Assembly (NCBI RefSeq): GCF_001579805.1
Contig: NZ_CP014546.1
Coordinates: forward strand, 3,286,001-3,350,000
Reading direction: 5' to 3'
Source: Pseudomonas azotoformans
Lineage (GTDB): Bacteria > Pseudomonadota > Gammaproteobacteria > Pseudomonadales > Pseudomonadaceae
DNA: 64,000 nt
The translations under genes were made by a program, and so were the position numbers. Position 1 is the first letter of the stretch. Each line of letters begins with the position of its first letter. The notes beneath the pieces are model-generated. The model made no database searches and was not told the DNA's origin. It saw only the letters and a list, made by a program, of their open reading frames with translations. This document shows positions 53,885 through 63,281 of this stretch, piece after piece.

Positions 53885-55579
53885 ATGCACAGTTATGACT
53901 ATTGGCTGATCATTGCCTTCTTTGCGGTGGTGTTGGTGCCAGCCCCATTTCTGGGGCGGTTCTATTACAAGGTGATGGAAGGGCAGCGCACCTGGCTCAC
54001 GCCGGTATTTGGCCCGGTAGAACGCGCCTGTTATCGCTTGTCGGGCGTGGACGAGCATCAAGAACAAAGCTGGCAGAAGTACATGCTGGCCTTGCTTGCG
54101 TTCAACCTCGCAGGCTTCGTGCTGTTGTTCGCGATCCTGCTGTTCCAGGACTACCTCCCACTGAACCCGCAGAAATTGCCGGGTCAGGAATGGACCCTGG
54201 CCTTCAACACCGCGGTCAGTTTCATGACCAACACCAACTGGCAGTCCTACAGCGGTGAGGCATCCCTGAGCTACCTCAGCCAGATGGCGGGCTTGACCGT
54301 GCAGAACTTCGTCAGTGCCGCCACCGGTCTGGCAGTACTGGTCGCGTTGTGCCGTGGGATCGGTCGCAAATCCACCAAGACCTTGGGCAACTTCTGGGTC
54401 GATATGACCCGCGCCACCCTCTACGGCCTGCTGCCGTTGTGCCTGGTGCTGGCGTTGTTCCTGGTGTGGCAGGGCGTGCCGCAAACCTTCGCTCACTATG
54501 TAGATGCCGTGACGATGCAGGGGGTGGATCAAGTAATTCCCCTGGGCCCGGCGGCCAGCCAGATTGCGATCAAGCAATTGGGTACCAACGGCGGTGGCTT
54601 CTTCGGCGTCAACTCGGCGCATCCGTTTGAAGACCCGACTGCCTGGGCCAACCTGTTTGAACTGGCGGCGATCATCCTGATTCCGGTGGCGTTGGTGTTC
54701 ACCTTCGGCCACTACGTGAAGGACCTGCGCCAGAGCCGCGCGATCCTCGGCTGCATGCTGGCACTGTTCCTGATCGGCGGCGCGACCTCGCTGTGGGCCG
54801 AATACCAGCCCAACCCGACCCTGAACAACCCGGCCGTGGAACAAACCGCGCCGCTGGAAGGCAAGGAAGCGCGCTTTGGCACCACCGGTACGGTGTTGTG
54901 GTCGGTGACCACGACGGCGGCATCCAACGGTTCGGTCAACGGCATGCAGGACAGCCTCAACCCCCTCAGCGGCATGGTTGCGCTGGTCAACATGATGGTC
55001 GGCGAAGTGATCTTCGGCGGCGTCGGCGCCGGTATGTACGGCATGTTGCTCAACGTGTTGATCGCGGTGTTCCTCGCCGGCCTGATGATCGGCCGCACCC
55101 CTGAATACCTGGGCAAGAAGTTGCAGGCCAAGGAAGTGCAATTACTGGTGGTGACCTTGCTGGTGATGCCGGTTGGCGTGCTGGTCCTCGGTGCCATCGC
55201 CGCGAGCCTGCCTGGCCCGGCCGGTGCCATCAGCAATCCTGGCCCCCACGGTTTCAGCCAATTGCTCTATGCCTACACCTCGGCCAGTGCCAACAACGGC
55301 TCGGCGTTTGGCGGCTTCAGTGCCAACACGCCGTTCCACAACCTGATGCTGGGCCTGGGCATGTTGATCGGTCGCTTCGGCTACATCCTCCCGGTACTGG
55401 CCCTGGCCGGCAGCCTGGCGATGAAGAAGACCGCACCGATTGGCCAGAACAGCTTCCCGACCCACGGCCCGCTGTTCGTGACCCTGTTGACCGTGACCAT
55501 TTTGCTAGTGGGCGGCCTGACTTTCCTGCCAACGCTGGCGTTAGGCCCCATTGCTGAACACTTGAGCATGGGCTTCTAA
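53885..55579 (+). CDS. kdpA: K+-transporting ATPase subunit A (channel-like)
   Basis: A 564-residue membrane protein of the usual length, with ten helices. Four selectivity-filter-like loops are expected; TNTNWQSYSGE (about residue 115), GTNGGGFFGVNSAHPFE (near 230), MVGEVIFGGVGAGMYGM and SANNGSAFGGF are readable. It binds and conducts K+ and is related to the Trk/Ktr superfamily. It is the first large gene of the complete kdpFABC operon, six bases before kdpB. Confidence 0.95.
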   Translation: MHSYDYWLIIAFFAVVLVPAPFLGRFYYKVMEGQRTWLTPVFGPVERACYRLSGVDEHQEQSWQKYMLALLAFNLAGFVLLFAILLFQDYLPLNPQKLPGQEWTLAFNTAVSFMTNTNWQSYSGEASLSYLSQMAGLTVQNFVSAATGLAVLVALCRGIGRKSTKTLGNFWVDMTRATLYGLLPLCLVLALFLVWQGVPQTFAHYVDAVTMQGVDQVIPLGPAASQIAIKQLGTNGGGFFGVNSAHPFEDPTAWANLFELAAIILIPVALVFTFGHYVKDLRQSRAILGCMLALFLIGGATSLWAEYQPNPTLNNPAVEQTAPLEGKEARFGTTGTVLWSVTTTAASNGSVNGMQDSLNPLSGMVALVNMMVGEVIFGGVGAGMYGMLLNVLIAVFLAGLMIGRTPEYLGKKLQAKEVQLLVVTLLVMPVGVLVLGAIAASLPGPAGAISNPGPHGFSQLLYAYTSASANNGSAFGGFSANTPFHNLMLGLGMLIGRFGYILPVLALAGSLAMKKTAPIGQNSFPTHGPLFVTLLTVTILLVGGLTFLPTLALGPIAEHLSMGF

Positions 55580-55585
55580 GGGGAT

Positions 55586-57649
55586 ATGAAAATGAATATG
55601 CCTGCAAAAAATGCGGCTCCGGTGCAAACCCAGGAGCCTGCCAAAACCGCCATCTCCGCCCTGTGGCGCCCGGCGCTGGTCCAGGCGTTCGTCAAGCTGG
55701 ATCCGCGTCAACTGCAACGCTCGCCGGTGATGCTGGTGGTCGAATTGACCGCCATCCTTACCACCGTGCTGTGCTTCGTACCTGACACCGCGGTGCCCAC
55801 CTATGTCGCGGTGCAAATTGCGGTCTGGCTGTGGTTCACCGTGTTGTTCGCCAACTTCGCAGAAGCCTTGGCCGAAGGGCGTGGCAAGGCGCGTGCCGAC
55901 AGCCTCAAGGCCGGCAGCGAAGGCTTGAGCGCTCGTCGCAAGGAGGCCGATGGCAGCTTCAAGGTCGTGCCGGCCACCAGCTTGCGCAAAGGTGATGTGG
56001 TGCGCGTGGCCGCCGGGGAAATGATCCCCGGTGACGGCGAAGTCATCGAAGGGATCGCGGCGGTCAACGAAGCGGCGATCACCGGCGAATCCGCACCGGT
56101 CATCCGCGAGTCCGGCGGCGACCGTTCGGCCGTCACCGGCAACACCCGCCTGGTGTCGGACTGGCTGCTGATCCGCATCACTGCCAACCCCGGTGAGTCC
56201 ACCCTCGACCGCATGATCGCGCTGGTCGAAGGCGCCAAACGCCAGAAAACCCCCAACGAAGTCGCGCTGGATATCCTGCTGATCGGCCTGACCCTGATCT
56301 TCCTGTTGGTGGTGGTGACCTTGCAACCGTTCGCGCACTTCGCCAATGGCAGCTTGCCCCTGGTGTTCCTGGTCGCACTGCTGGTGACACTGATTCCTAC
56401 AACCATTGGTGGTTTGTTGTCGGCCATCGGCATCGCCGGCATGGACCGCCTGGTGCGCCTCAATGTGATCGCCAAGTCCGGCCGTGCCGTGGAAGCGGCG
56501 GGTGACGTGCACGTGTTGCTGCTGGACAAGACCGGCACCATCACCTTCGGTAACCGTCGGTGTGCGGCGGTGGTCGCGGCGCCTGGCGTCAGCGGCAAGG
56601 AAGTCGCCGAGGGCGCGTTGTTTGCCTCCCTGGCGGATGACACGGCGGAAGGTAAATCCATCGTTGAATACCTGCGCGCCTTGCACCCGCAGGCCGAGCC
56701 CTCTGCGGATGAGCTGACCGCCGTGCCGTTCAGTGCGGAAACGCGGTTGTCCGGTGTTGACTACCAGGACCGTGTGTTCCGCAAAGGCGCGGTGGATTCG
56801 CTGCTCGCTTTTATCGGCCAGCAACGTCGTGACTTGCAACCGGCATTGTCGCGGGAAATCGACAAGATCGCCCAAAGCGGCGGTACGCCGTTGCTGGTGT
56901 GTGCCGATGGCAAGTTGCTCGGTGCGATCCACCTGAAGGACGTGGTCAAGCCCGGCATCCGTGAGCGTTTCGCCGAGCTGCGCAAACTGGGCATTCGCAC
57001 CGTGATGGTCACTGGCGACAACCCGCTGACCGCTGCAGCGATTGCTGCCGAAGCGGGCGTGGACGACGTGCTGGCCGAAGCCACGCCAGAGAAAAAACTT
57101 GCGCGCATTCGCCATGAACAGAACGACGGCCGCTTGGTGGCAATGTGTGGCGACGGCGCCAACGACGCCCCGGCGCTGGCCCAGGCTGACGTCGGTATGG
57201 CCATGAATGATGGCACCCAGGCCGCCCGCGAAGCCGCCAACATGGTCGACCTCGACAGCGACCCGACCAAGCTGCTGGACGTGGTGCAGATCGGCAAGGA
57301 ATTGCTGGTCACCCGTGGCGCACTGACCACCTTCTCCATTGCCAACGACGTGGCCAAGTACTTCGCGATCCTGCCGGCACTGTTCGCCTCGATCTACCCG
57401 CAATTGGGCGTGCTTAACGTGATGCACTTGCAGAGTCCGCAGAGCGCGATTCTCTCGGCCATCGTGTTCAACGCGTTGATCATCGTGGTGCTGATTCCGC
57501 TGGCGCTGCGCGGTGTGCGCGTGCAAGCGGCGAGCGCGGCGGCGTTGCTGCGGCGCAACCTGCTGATCTACGGGCTGGGCGGGATCCTGGTGCCGTTCGT
57601 GGGCATCAAGGCGATCGACATGCTGCTGACTGCGTTGCACCTGGTTTGA
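55586..57649 (+). CDS. kdpB: K+-transporting P-type ATPase subunit B
   Basis: A 687-residue P-type ATPase. The actuator TGES is in [10 protein letters not shown], the phosphorylated Asp is in [11 protein letters not shown] (about residue 310), and the KGA nucleotide-site motif is FRKGAVD. The hinge is [12 protein letters not shown]. It hydrolyses ATP to drive K+ through KdpA. ATGs at codons 1, 3 and 5 are alternative starts; the first follows GGGGAT. It is followed by a 64-base gap holding a strong inverted repeat. Confidence 0.95.
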   Translation: MKMNMPAKNAAPVQTQEPAKTAISALWRPALVQAFVKLDPRQLQRSPVMLVVELTAILTTVLCFVPDTAVPTYVAVQIAVWLWFTVLFANFAEALAEGRGKARADSLKAGSEGLSARRKEADGSFKVVPATSLRKGDVVRVAAGEMIPGDGEVIEGIAAVNEAAITGESAPVIRESGGDRSAVTGNTRLVSDWLLIRITANPGESTLDRMIALVEGAKRQKTPNEVALDILLIGLTLIFLLVVVTLQPFAHFANGSLPLVFLVALLVTLIPTTIGGLLSAIGIAGMDRLVRLNVIAKSGRAVEAAGDVHVLLLDKTGTITFGNRRCAAVVAAPGVSGKEVAEGALFASLADDTAEGKSIVEYLRALHPQAEPSADELTAVPFSAETRLSGVDYQDRVFRKGAVDSLLAFIGQQRRDLQPALSREIDKIAQSGGTPLLVCADGKLLGAIHLKDVVKPGIRERFAELRKLGIRTVMVTGDNPLTAAAIAAEAGVDDVLAEATPEKKLARIRHEQNDGRLVAMCGDGANDAPALAQADVGMAMNDGTQAAREAANMVDLDSDPTKLLDVVQIGKELLVTRGALTTFSIANDVAKYFAILPALFASIYPQLGVLNVMHLQSPQSAILSAIVFNALIIVVLIPLALRGVRVQAASAAALLRRNLLIYGLGGILVPFVGIKAIDMLLTALHLV

Positions 57650-57656
57650 CCCGAAT

Positions 57657-57685
57657 CCTGTGGGTGCCAGATGGGCGCCCACAGG
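57657..57685. repeat. hairpin between kdpB and kdpC
   Basis: CCTGTGGGTGCC pairs with GGCGCCCACAGG (one G-U), loop of five bases. It starts eight bases after the kdpB stop and ends 28 bases before the kdpC ATG. No T-run follows, so it is unlikely to be a full terminator; it may slow decay of, or separate expression of, the two messages. Confidence 0.7.
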
Positions 57686-57713
57686 TTGCAATGACCGAAT
57701 TGAGGAATCCGAA

Positions 57714-58259
57714 ATGTCCAACATGATTCGCCCGGCCCTTAGCCTGCTGGTGCTCATGACCCTGATCACCGGCGTCGCTTACCCACTGGTGGTAACCGGC
57801 GTCGCCCAAGTCGCCTTCCCGGACCAGGCCAATGGCAGCCTGGTGCGTGACGACAGCGGCAAGGTGCGTGGCTCCAGCCTGATCGCCCAGGACTTTACCG
57901 GTGACAGCTGGTTCCACCCACGCCCATCAGCGGGCGCTTTCGCGACGGTTTCCAGCAGTGCCAGCAACCTTGGCCCCAGTAACCCGGCGCTGGCGACGCG
58001 CATCTTCGATGACGCAAACAAGCAACTGGTACCCAGCCAGGGGCCCGTACCTTTGGCATCGCTGACTACCTCTGGCAGCGGTCTTGATCCACACTTGCCA
58101 CCGCAGGCGATTGCCTATCAACTGGCGCGAGTGGCGGCGGCGCGGAATGTACCGGTATCGACCTTGCAGCGCTTGCTCGATGAGCACATTGAAAGCCCGC
58201 TGGTAGGGCCGCCGGTGGTGAATGTGCTGGCGCTGAACATGGCGCTGGAAAAGCTGTAA
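57714..58259 (+). CDS. kdpC: K+-transporting ATPase subunit C
   Basis: A 181-residue protein with one N-terminal membrane helix ([24 protein letters not shown]) and a periplasmic domain. [21 protein letters not shown] and [11 protein letters not shown] are KdpC signatures, and [21 protein letters not shown] follows. I start at the ATG at 57714, with GAGG upstream; the frame begins 18 codons earlier in the intergenic hairpin. It helps KdpA acquire K+. Confidence 0.93.
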   Translation: MSNMIRPALSLLVLMTLITGVAYPLVVTGVAQVAFPDQANGSLVRDDSGKVRGSSLIAQDFTGDSWFHPRPSAGAFATVSSSASNLGPSNPALATRIFDDANKQLVPSQGPVPLASLTTSGSGLDPHLPPQAIAYQLARVAAARNVPVSTLQRLLDEHIESPLVGPPVVNVLALNMALEKL

Positions 58260-58289
58260 CCCGATCAATACCTGAAGGACACTGCCCGC

Positions 58290-60941
58290 ATGAGCGACTC
58301 CGGCCGCGCCGATGCCCTGTTAGCCGATCTGCCCCGGGACGGCCGTGGCCGGCTCAAAGTCTTCCTCGGTGCCGCGCCGGGTGTGGGCAAGACCTACGCC
58401 ATGCTTCAGGCTGCGCACACTCAGTTGCGCCAAGGCGTGCGGCTGATTGCCGGTGTGGTCGAGACCCACGGCCGCGCCGAGACCGAAGCCTTGCTCAGTG
58501 GCCTGCCGCAACAGCCTTTGTTGCGCAGCGAATACCGCGGGGTGATGCTCGAAGAAATGGACCTCGATGGCCTGCTCGCCGCCAAGCCCAAGCTGGTGTT
58601 GGTGGACGAGCTCGCCCATAGCAACGCGCCCGGCAGTCGCCATGAAAAGCGCTGGCAAGACATCCAGGAATTGCTCGCCGCTGGCATCAACGTATTTACC
58701 ACGGTCAACGTCCAGCACCTGGAAAGCCTCAACGACCAGGTGCGCGGTATCACCGGCGTGCAGGTGCGCGAAACCCTTCCCGATTGGGTGCTGCAAGAGG
58801 CCGACGAACTGCTGCTGATCGACCTGCCGTCCCGCGAGCTGCTGGAGCGCCTGCGTGACGGCAAGGTCTATGTGCCGGAGCAGGCCCGCGCGGCCATCGA
58901 TGCGTTTTTCACCCAGACCAACCTCATGGCCTTGCGCGAGCTGGCGATGCAAACCGCCGCCGCCCACGTCGATGACGACTTGGCCCAGGGCTACCGCCAG
59001 CTTGGCCAGGCCGCGCCGGCGGTGCGCGGTCGCTTGCTGGTGGGCGTGGATGGCGATGCACAGGCCGAACGTCTGGTGCGCCATGCCAGTCGCGTTGCCC
59101 AGCGTCGGCATTTGCCGTGGAGCCTGGTGCATATCGATAACGGCCGTGCGCGGGATGAGCAGTCGCGACTGCGCTTGCAGAATGCTCAGCAATTGGCCGA
59201 GCGACTGGGCGGTGAGGTGGTGTTGCTGCGGGCGGGGGAGGTGGCCAAGACACTGATCCAGCATGCTGCTGAACGTCGCGCCAGCCTGTTGCTGGTGGGG
59301 CAGTCGCGGATGCGTTGGCGGCGTCGCTTGTTTGGCGGTGGCCTGGCCGCGCGGTTGTTGCGTAATGCGCGAGGCCTGGAAATCAACGTCCTCGACAGCG
59401 ACGACATCCCAGCACCGCCGCGTTTGCCGGATGTGCGCGGGCTGGTGTGGTTCGACTATGCGCTGGCGGTGGTGGCGACGGTGGTGGCGGCTGCGGTGGC
59501 GTGGGCGGTGTCCAGCGTCTTGCCGCTGCCGAATATCTCGCTGGTGTTTCTCGCCGCCGTGCTGCTGGTGGCGGTGCGCAGCAGCCTGGGGCCATCGCTG
59601 GTGTGCGCGGCGTTGTCGTTCCTGACCTATGACTTTCTGTTTATCCCGCCGAATTTTTCCTTCGCCATCCAGCGCGAAGAAGATGTGCTGACCCTGTTGT
59701 TCTTCCTGTTGATGGCGGCGTTGACCGGCAACCTGGCCGCGCGTCAACGCCGGCAGTTGCAGGCATTGCGCGATACCCAGGAGGAAACCAGCGAACTGCT
59801 CGACTTGTCGCGCAAACTCACCGCCGCCACCGATCGCCAGGCCGTAGTCAGCGCCGCTGCACACCATTTGCAAGGCTGGAGCGACCTGGACCTGTGCCTG
59901 GTCAATCGCGATGGGCAGGGCGGTTGGACCATCGAGACCGGCGGCCCGCTGACACTGACCGAAGCCGAGCGCGCTGCGGCCGATTGGGCCTGGCAGCACG
60001 ACCAGCCGGCGGGCATGGGCACCGGCACCTTGCCGTTCGGGCGTTGGTGGTGGTGGCCATTGTCAGGGGAGGAGGGCCCGCTGGGGTTGCTCGGCGTCAG
60101 TCCCAAGCCCGGCCTGGAGTTGAGCGGCCAACGCCGGCGTTTGCTCACAGCCCTTAGCCAACCCTTGGCCCAGGCGTTGGCACGGGCGCAACTGGCCCAG
60201 GAGCTGGAGTCCGCTCGATTGCACGGCGAAACCGAGCAGTTGCGCAGCGCGTTGCTGGCCTCGGTGTCCCACGATTTGCGCACGCCGCTGACGTCCATGC
60301 GCGGCAGCATCGACAGCCTGTTGGCGCTCGGTGAAGCCATCCCGCTGGAGGATCGCCGCGAGTTGCTGGAAGGCACCCGCGATGAAGCGGAGCGCCTGGA
60401 CCGCTATATCCAGAACTTACTCGACATGACACGCCTCGGCCATGGCGCGTTGAAACTGGCGCGGGATTGGGTGTCGCCGGGCGATATTGTCGGCAGCGCC
60501 CTTGGCCGTCTGCGTGCAGTGCTGGCGCCGTTGCAGGTGAGCACCGATGTGCCGCCCGAGTTGCCGTTGTTGTATGTGCATGCCGCGTTGATCGAGCAAG
60601 CGTTGGTCAATGTGCTGGAAAACGCCGCACGTTTTTCACCGCCGCAAGGTCGTTTGCAGCTGAGCGCCGGCGTTGCGGACAACCAGCTGTTCTTCGCCGT
60701 GGCTGATGAGGGCCCGGGTATTCCGGAAGACGAGCGCGCCAAGATTTTCGACATGTTCTACACCGCCGCCCGAGGCGATCGCGGCGGGCAGGGCACGGGC
60801 CTGGGCCTGGCGATCTGCCAGGGGATGGTCGGGGCTCACGGCGGGCATATCAGTGTGGCCGACGGTATTGACGGGCGGGGCACCTGCATCACCTTGTTCC
60901 TGCCGTTGCCGACACAGCCTGGCCTGGAGCGCGAGGCATGA
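58290..60941 (+). CDS. kdpD: osmosensitive K+ sensor histidine kinase KdpD
   Basis: An 883-residue sensor kinase. The N-terminal KdpD domain has a Walker-A-like GAAPGVGKT near residue 28 and DELAHSNAPGS; a USP-like domain follows (about 250-370). Four closely spaced membrane helices (about 395-490) precede a GAF-like region and the kinase. The phospho-acceptor is the His in SVSHDLRTPLTSMRG (about residue 660), and the ATPase part has NVLENAARFSP, DEGPGIPED and GQGTGLGLAICQG. It senses K+ limitation and turgor and phosphorylates KdpE. Confidence 0.94.
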   Translation: MSDSGRADALLADLPRDGRGRLKVFLGAAPGVGKTYAMLQAAHTQLRQGVRLIAGVVETHGRAETEALLSGLPQQPLLRSEYRGVMLEEMDLDGLLAAKPKLVLVDELAHSNAPGSRHEKRWQDIQELLAAGINVFTTVNVQHLESLNDQVRGITGVQVRETLPDWVLQEADELLLIDLPSRELLERLRDGKVYVPEQARAAIDAFFTQTNLMALRELAMQTAAAHVDDDLAQGYRQLGQAAPAVRGRLLVGVDGDAQAERLVRHASRVAQRRHLPWSLVHIDNGRARDEQSRLRLQNAQQLAERLGGEVVLLRAGEVAKTLIQHAAERRASLLLVGQSRMRWRRRLFGGGLAARLLRNARGLEINVLDSDDIPAPPRLPDVRGLVWFDYALAVVATVVAAAVAWAVSSVLPLPNISLVFLAAVLLVAVRSSLGPSLVCAALSFLTYDFLFIPPNFSFAIQREEDVLTLLFFLLMAALTGNLAARQRRQLQALRDTQEETSELLDLSRKLTAATDRQAVVSAAAHHLQGWSDLDLCLVNRDGQGGWTIETGGPLTLTEAERAAADWAWQHDQPAGMGTGTLPFGRWWWWPLSGEEGPLGLLGVSPKPGLELSGQRRRLLTALSQPLAQALARAQLAQELESARLHGETEQLRSALLASVSHDLRTPLTSMRGSIDSLLALGEAIPLEDRRELLEGTRDEAERLDRYIQNLLDMTRLGHGALKLARDWVSPGDIVGSALGRLRAVLAPLQVSTDVPPELPLLYVHAALIEQALVNVLENAARFSPPQGRLQLSAGVADNQLFFAVADEGPGIPEDERAKIFDMFYTAARGDRGGQGTGLGLAICQGMVGAHGGHISVADGIDGRGTCITLFLPLPTQPGLEREA

Positions 60942-60978
60942 GCTACCCTGTTTTCTTCACGGATTTTGATGGAACACC

Positions 60979-61668
60979 ATGAGCCAGACCGCGACGATTT
61001 TGGTCATTGATGACGAACCGCAGATCCGCAAATTCCTGCGCATCAGCCTGGCCTCCCAGGGTTACAAAGTGATCGAGGCCGGCACCGGCAACGAAGGCCT
61101 GGCCCAGGCGGCGTTGAGCAAGCCGGATTTGCTGGTACTCGACCTTGGCCTACCGGACATGGACGGCCAGCAGGTGCTGCGTGAGTTTCGTGAGTGGTCG
61201 ACGGTGCCGGTGCTGGTGCTGTCGGTGCGGGCCAGCGAAGGGCAGAAAGTTGAAGCCCTCGACGGTGGCGCCAATGACTATGTGACCAAACCCTTCGGCA
61301 TCCAGGAATTTCTCGCTCGGGTGCGCGCGTTGTTGCGCCAGGCGCCGGCGGGCGAAGCCCAGGAAGCGGCGTTGCGTTTTGGTCCGTTGACCGTGGACCT
61401 GGCCTATCGCCGGGTGCTCTTGGACGGTGCTGAAGTGGCGCTGACCCGCAAGGAATACGCGGTGTTGGCGCAACTGGCGCGGCATCCGGGGCGGGTGATT
61501 ACCCAGCAGCAATTGCTCAAGGATATCTGGGGGCCGACTCATACGGAGGACAGCCACTACCTGCGCATTGTCGTGGGTCATTTGCGGCAGAAACTGGCGG
61601 ATGATCCGACCCAGCCACGGTTCATTGTGACCGAGGCGGGGGTGGGGTATCGGTTGTTGAGTGCTTAG
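60979..61668 (+). CDS. kdpE: response regulator KdpE
   Basis: A 229-residue OmpR/PhoB-type regulator. The receiver has D11-D12, the phospho-acceptor D55 (LLVLDLGLPD) and K104 (YVTKPF). A winged-helix domain follows (about 130-225), with LTRKEYAVLAQLARHPGRVITQQQLLKDIWG. It is 37 bases after kdpD. It should activate kdpFABC, and the phased octamers before kdpF are the likely target. Confidence 0.94.
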   Translation: MSQTATILVIDDEPQIRKFLRISLASQGYKVIEAGTGNEGLAQAALSKPDLLVLDLGLPDMDGQQVLREFREWSTVPVLVLSVRASEGQKVEALDGGANDYVTKPFGIQEFLARVRALLRQAPAGEAQEAALRFGPLTVDLAYRRVLLDGAEVALTRKEYAVLAQLARHPGRVITQQQLLKDIWGPTHTEDSHYLRIVVGHLRQKLADDPTQPRFIVTEAGVGYRLLSA

Positions 61669-61704
61669 CGTGTAGGTGTCTGGCCATCAGCAACACCAGC
61701 TCTT

Positions 61705-62742
61705 TCAGCTCTGCTCGCTTTCATACCGGTCCAACGTATCACTGGCGATTTCCCGCCCAAGCGCGATCAGCTCCGGCGCCTTGTAGAACTCGAAAAACCG
61801 GCACACCCGCTTCGGTACGTTTATCAGCACATCCGGCGGGTAACCGGCAATCTTGTACTGCGCCAGCGAGGTCTGCATCACCTCGAAGCTCTGGTTGATC
61901 AAATCCAGCAGTGACGCCGGGCCGACGTTATCGATGATGAACGAGCCGGTCGCAGACTTCGGTGCCCCCGGCTTTTCGGGTGCGGCAGCAGGTTGTTGGG
62001 ATTCGGGCTCGGCCGACTCCAGCCACGGGTTGATCTCCGCTGCCTGAGCCTCCAAGGCTTCCTGCTCCAACTTCATTAATTGTTCGGCTTGCTTGCGGCG
62101 AAACGGCAGATGCGAGCCAAGTGACTTGGCCAGGTTGTTGAACCGGCTCTTGAAGGCGGGCGGGCGCTGGATCACCGGCAACTGGTAGTGCTTCTGGTTA
62201 GTGGCGTTGAGGTTGACCGCGATGATCAAGTCGCAATGGCTCGACACCACCGGCACGATGGGCAGCGGGTTGAGCAGGCCGCCGTCGACCAGCATGCGGT
62301 TGCCTTGCATCACCGGGGTGAACAGGCTGGGAATCGCCGCCGAGGCGCGCATCGCCTGGTGCAGGCAGCCTTCCTGGAACCAGATTTCCTGCTGGTTGGT
62401 CAGGTCGGTGGCGACGGCGGTGTAGGGGATGCGCAATTCCTCGATATTGATCTCGCCGACGATCTTGCGGATCTGCCCGAAGACTTTCTCGCCGCGAATC
62501 GCCCCCAGGCGAAAACTCACGTCTACCAGGCGCAATACGTCGAGGTAATCGAGGCTTTCGATCCAGTTGCGGTAGTCATCCAGCTTGCCGGCGGCGTAGA
62601 TCCCGCCTACCACGGCCCCCATGGAACACCCGGCGATACAGGCGATGTCATAACCGCGCCGTTCAATCTCTTCGATCACTCCGATGTGCGCATAACCCCG
62701 GGCCCCGCCGGAGCCCAGCACCAAGGCAACACGTTTTTTCAT
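61705..62742 (-). CDS. patatin-like phospholipase family protein (RssA-like)
   Basis: A 345-residue predicted serine hydrolase. The oxyanion motif GSGGARGYAHIGV is at about residues 9-21, the nucleophile Ser in GCSMGA (about residue 41), and the catalytic Asp in VDGGLLNPLP (the DGG motif). The dyad is therefore complete. The C-terminal part has a Pro/Ala/Glu-rich linker (AEPESQQPAAAPEKPGAPKS). The start at 62742 is the Met in MKKRVALVLGSGG, with AAGGAC upstream; the longer frame adds 33 unrelated codons. It has no signal peptide, so it is probably cytoplasmic. Confidence 0.85.
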   Translation of the reverse strand: MKKRVALVLGSGGARGYAHIGVIEEIERRGYDIACIAGCSMGAVVGGIYAAGKLDDYRNWIESLDYLDVLRLVDVSFRLGAIRGEKVFGQIRKIVGEINIEELRIPYTAVATDLTNQQEIWFQEGCLHQAMRASAAIPSLFTPVMQGNRMLVDGGLLNPLPIVPVVSSHCDLIIAVNLNATNQKHYQLPVIQRPPAFKSRFNNLAKSLGSHLPFRRKQAEQLMKLEQEALEAQAAEINPWLESAEPESQQPAAAPEKPGAPKSATGSFIIDNVGPASLLDLINQSFEVMQTSLAQYKIAGYPPDVLINVPKRVCRFFEFYKAPELIALGREIASDTLDRYESEQS

Positions 62743-62958
62743 GGTCCATGTCCTTCCCAAGGCAGGGTCCCACAATGCACCCATTGAGGGGGCGGCTTCA
62801 ATCTTCGCGGGCGGCCGGCGATATTTTTCCAGAATAGCCACGGTGCTCGGGTATGCTCTGGTCTGTAGGTACTATCGATTTCAGGCTAAGGACAGGCACT
62901 TTTCCATGTAGGCAACGTCTACAACGTACGACTGTTTTTTCTTTTTGAGGTGTCATCA

Positions 62959-63237
62959 ATGAAAGCCTGGATGTGTGTACCTGTGATCATGCTGGCCTTG
63001 GCCGGTTGTGCCGGGAAGACCGCGTACCGCGACAGCTGCGGCAGCCAGTTGGACGCTGCCTGGAAAGAGCTGGATCTGGCCAAGGCTGAAGGCTTTGCTG
63101 GCACGGTGAGCTACTCTAAAGCGTTGTCGCTGCTGACGGGCGCCAAGACCCAGCAACAATTTGAAGCGTTTGAAGGCTGCTCCAACAAGGCCGAGAAAGC
63201 GCGGTTCTATATTCGTGAGTCTCGCGCCGGGCGTTGA
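62959..63237 (+). CDS. small putative lipoprotein
   Basis: A 92-residue protein with a lipoprotein signal: lipobox LAGC, Cys17. The mature part is helical (DSCGSQLDAAWKELDLAKAEGF, YSKALSLLTGAKTQQQFEAF) with two more cysteines, one each in CGSQ and GCSNK. The ATG at 62959 has TTGAGGTG upstream; a GTG three codons earlier is less likely. No motif reveals a function. It precedes the CHAD gene by 44 bases. Confidence 0.75.
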   Translation: MKAWMCVPVIMLALAGCAGKTAYRDSCGSQLDAAWKELDLAKAEGFAGTVSYSKALSLLTGAKTQQQFEAFEGCSNKAEKARFYIRESRAGR

Positions 63238-63281
63238 CCTGCAGCAGCGAGTAGGATTTCTCATCAGACAGTGAGGGCAGG

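Noticed and set aside
55541..57769. A 742-codon minus-strand frame opposite kdpB, with similar ones opposite kdpA (53855-55141) and kdpD (58320-59999)
   Set aside because: High-GC antisense shadows; the plus-strand kdp genes carry all catalytic motifs.
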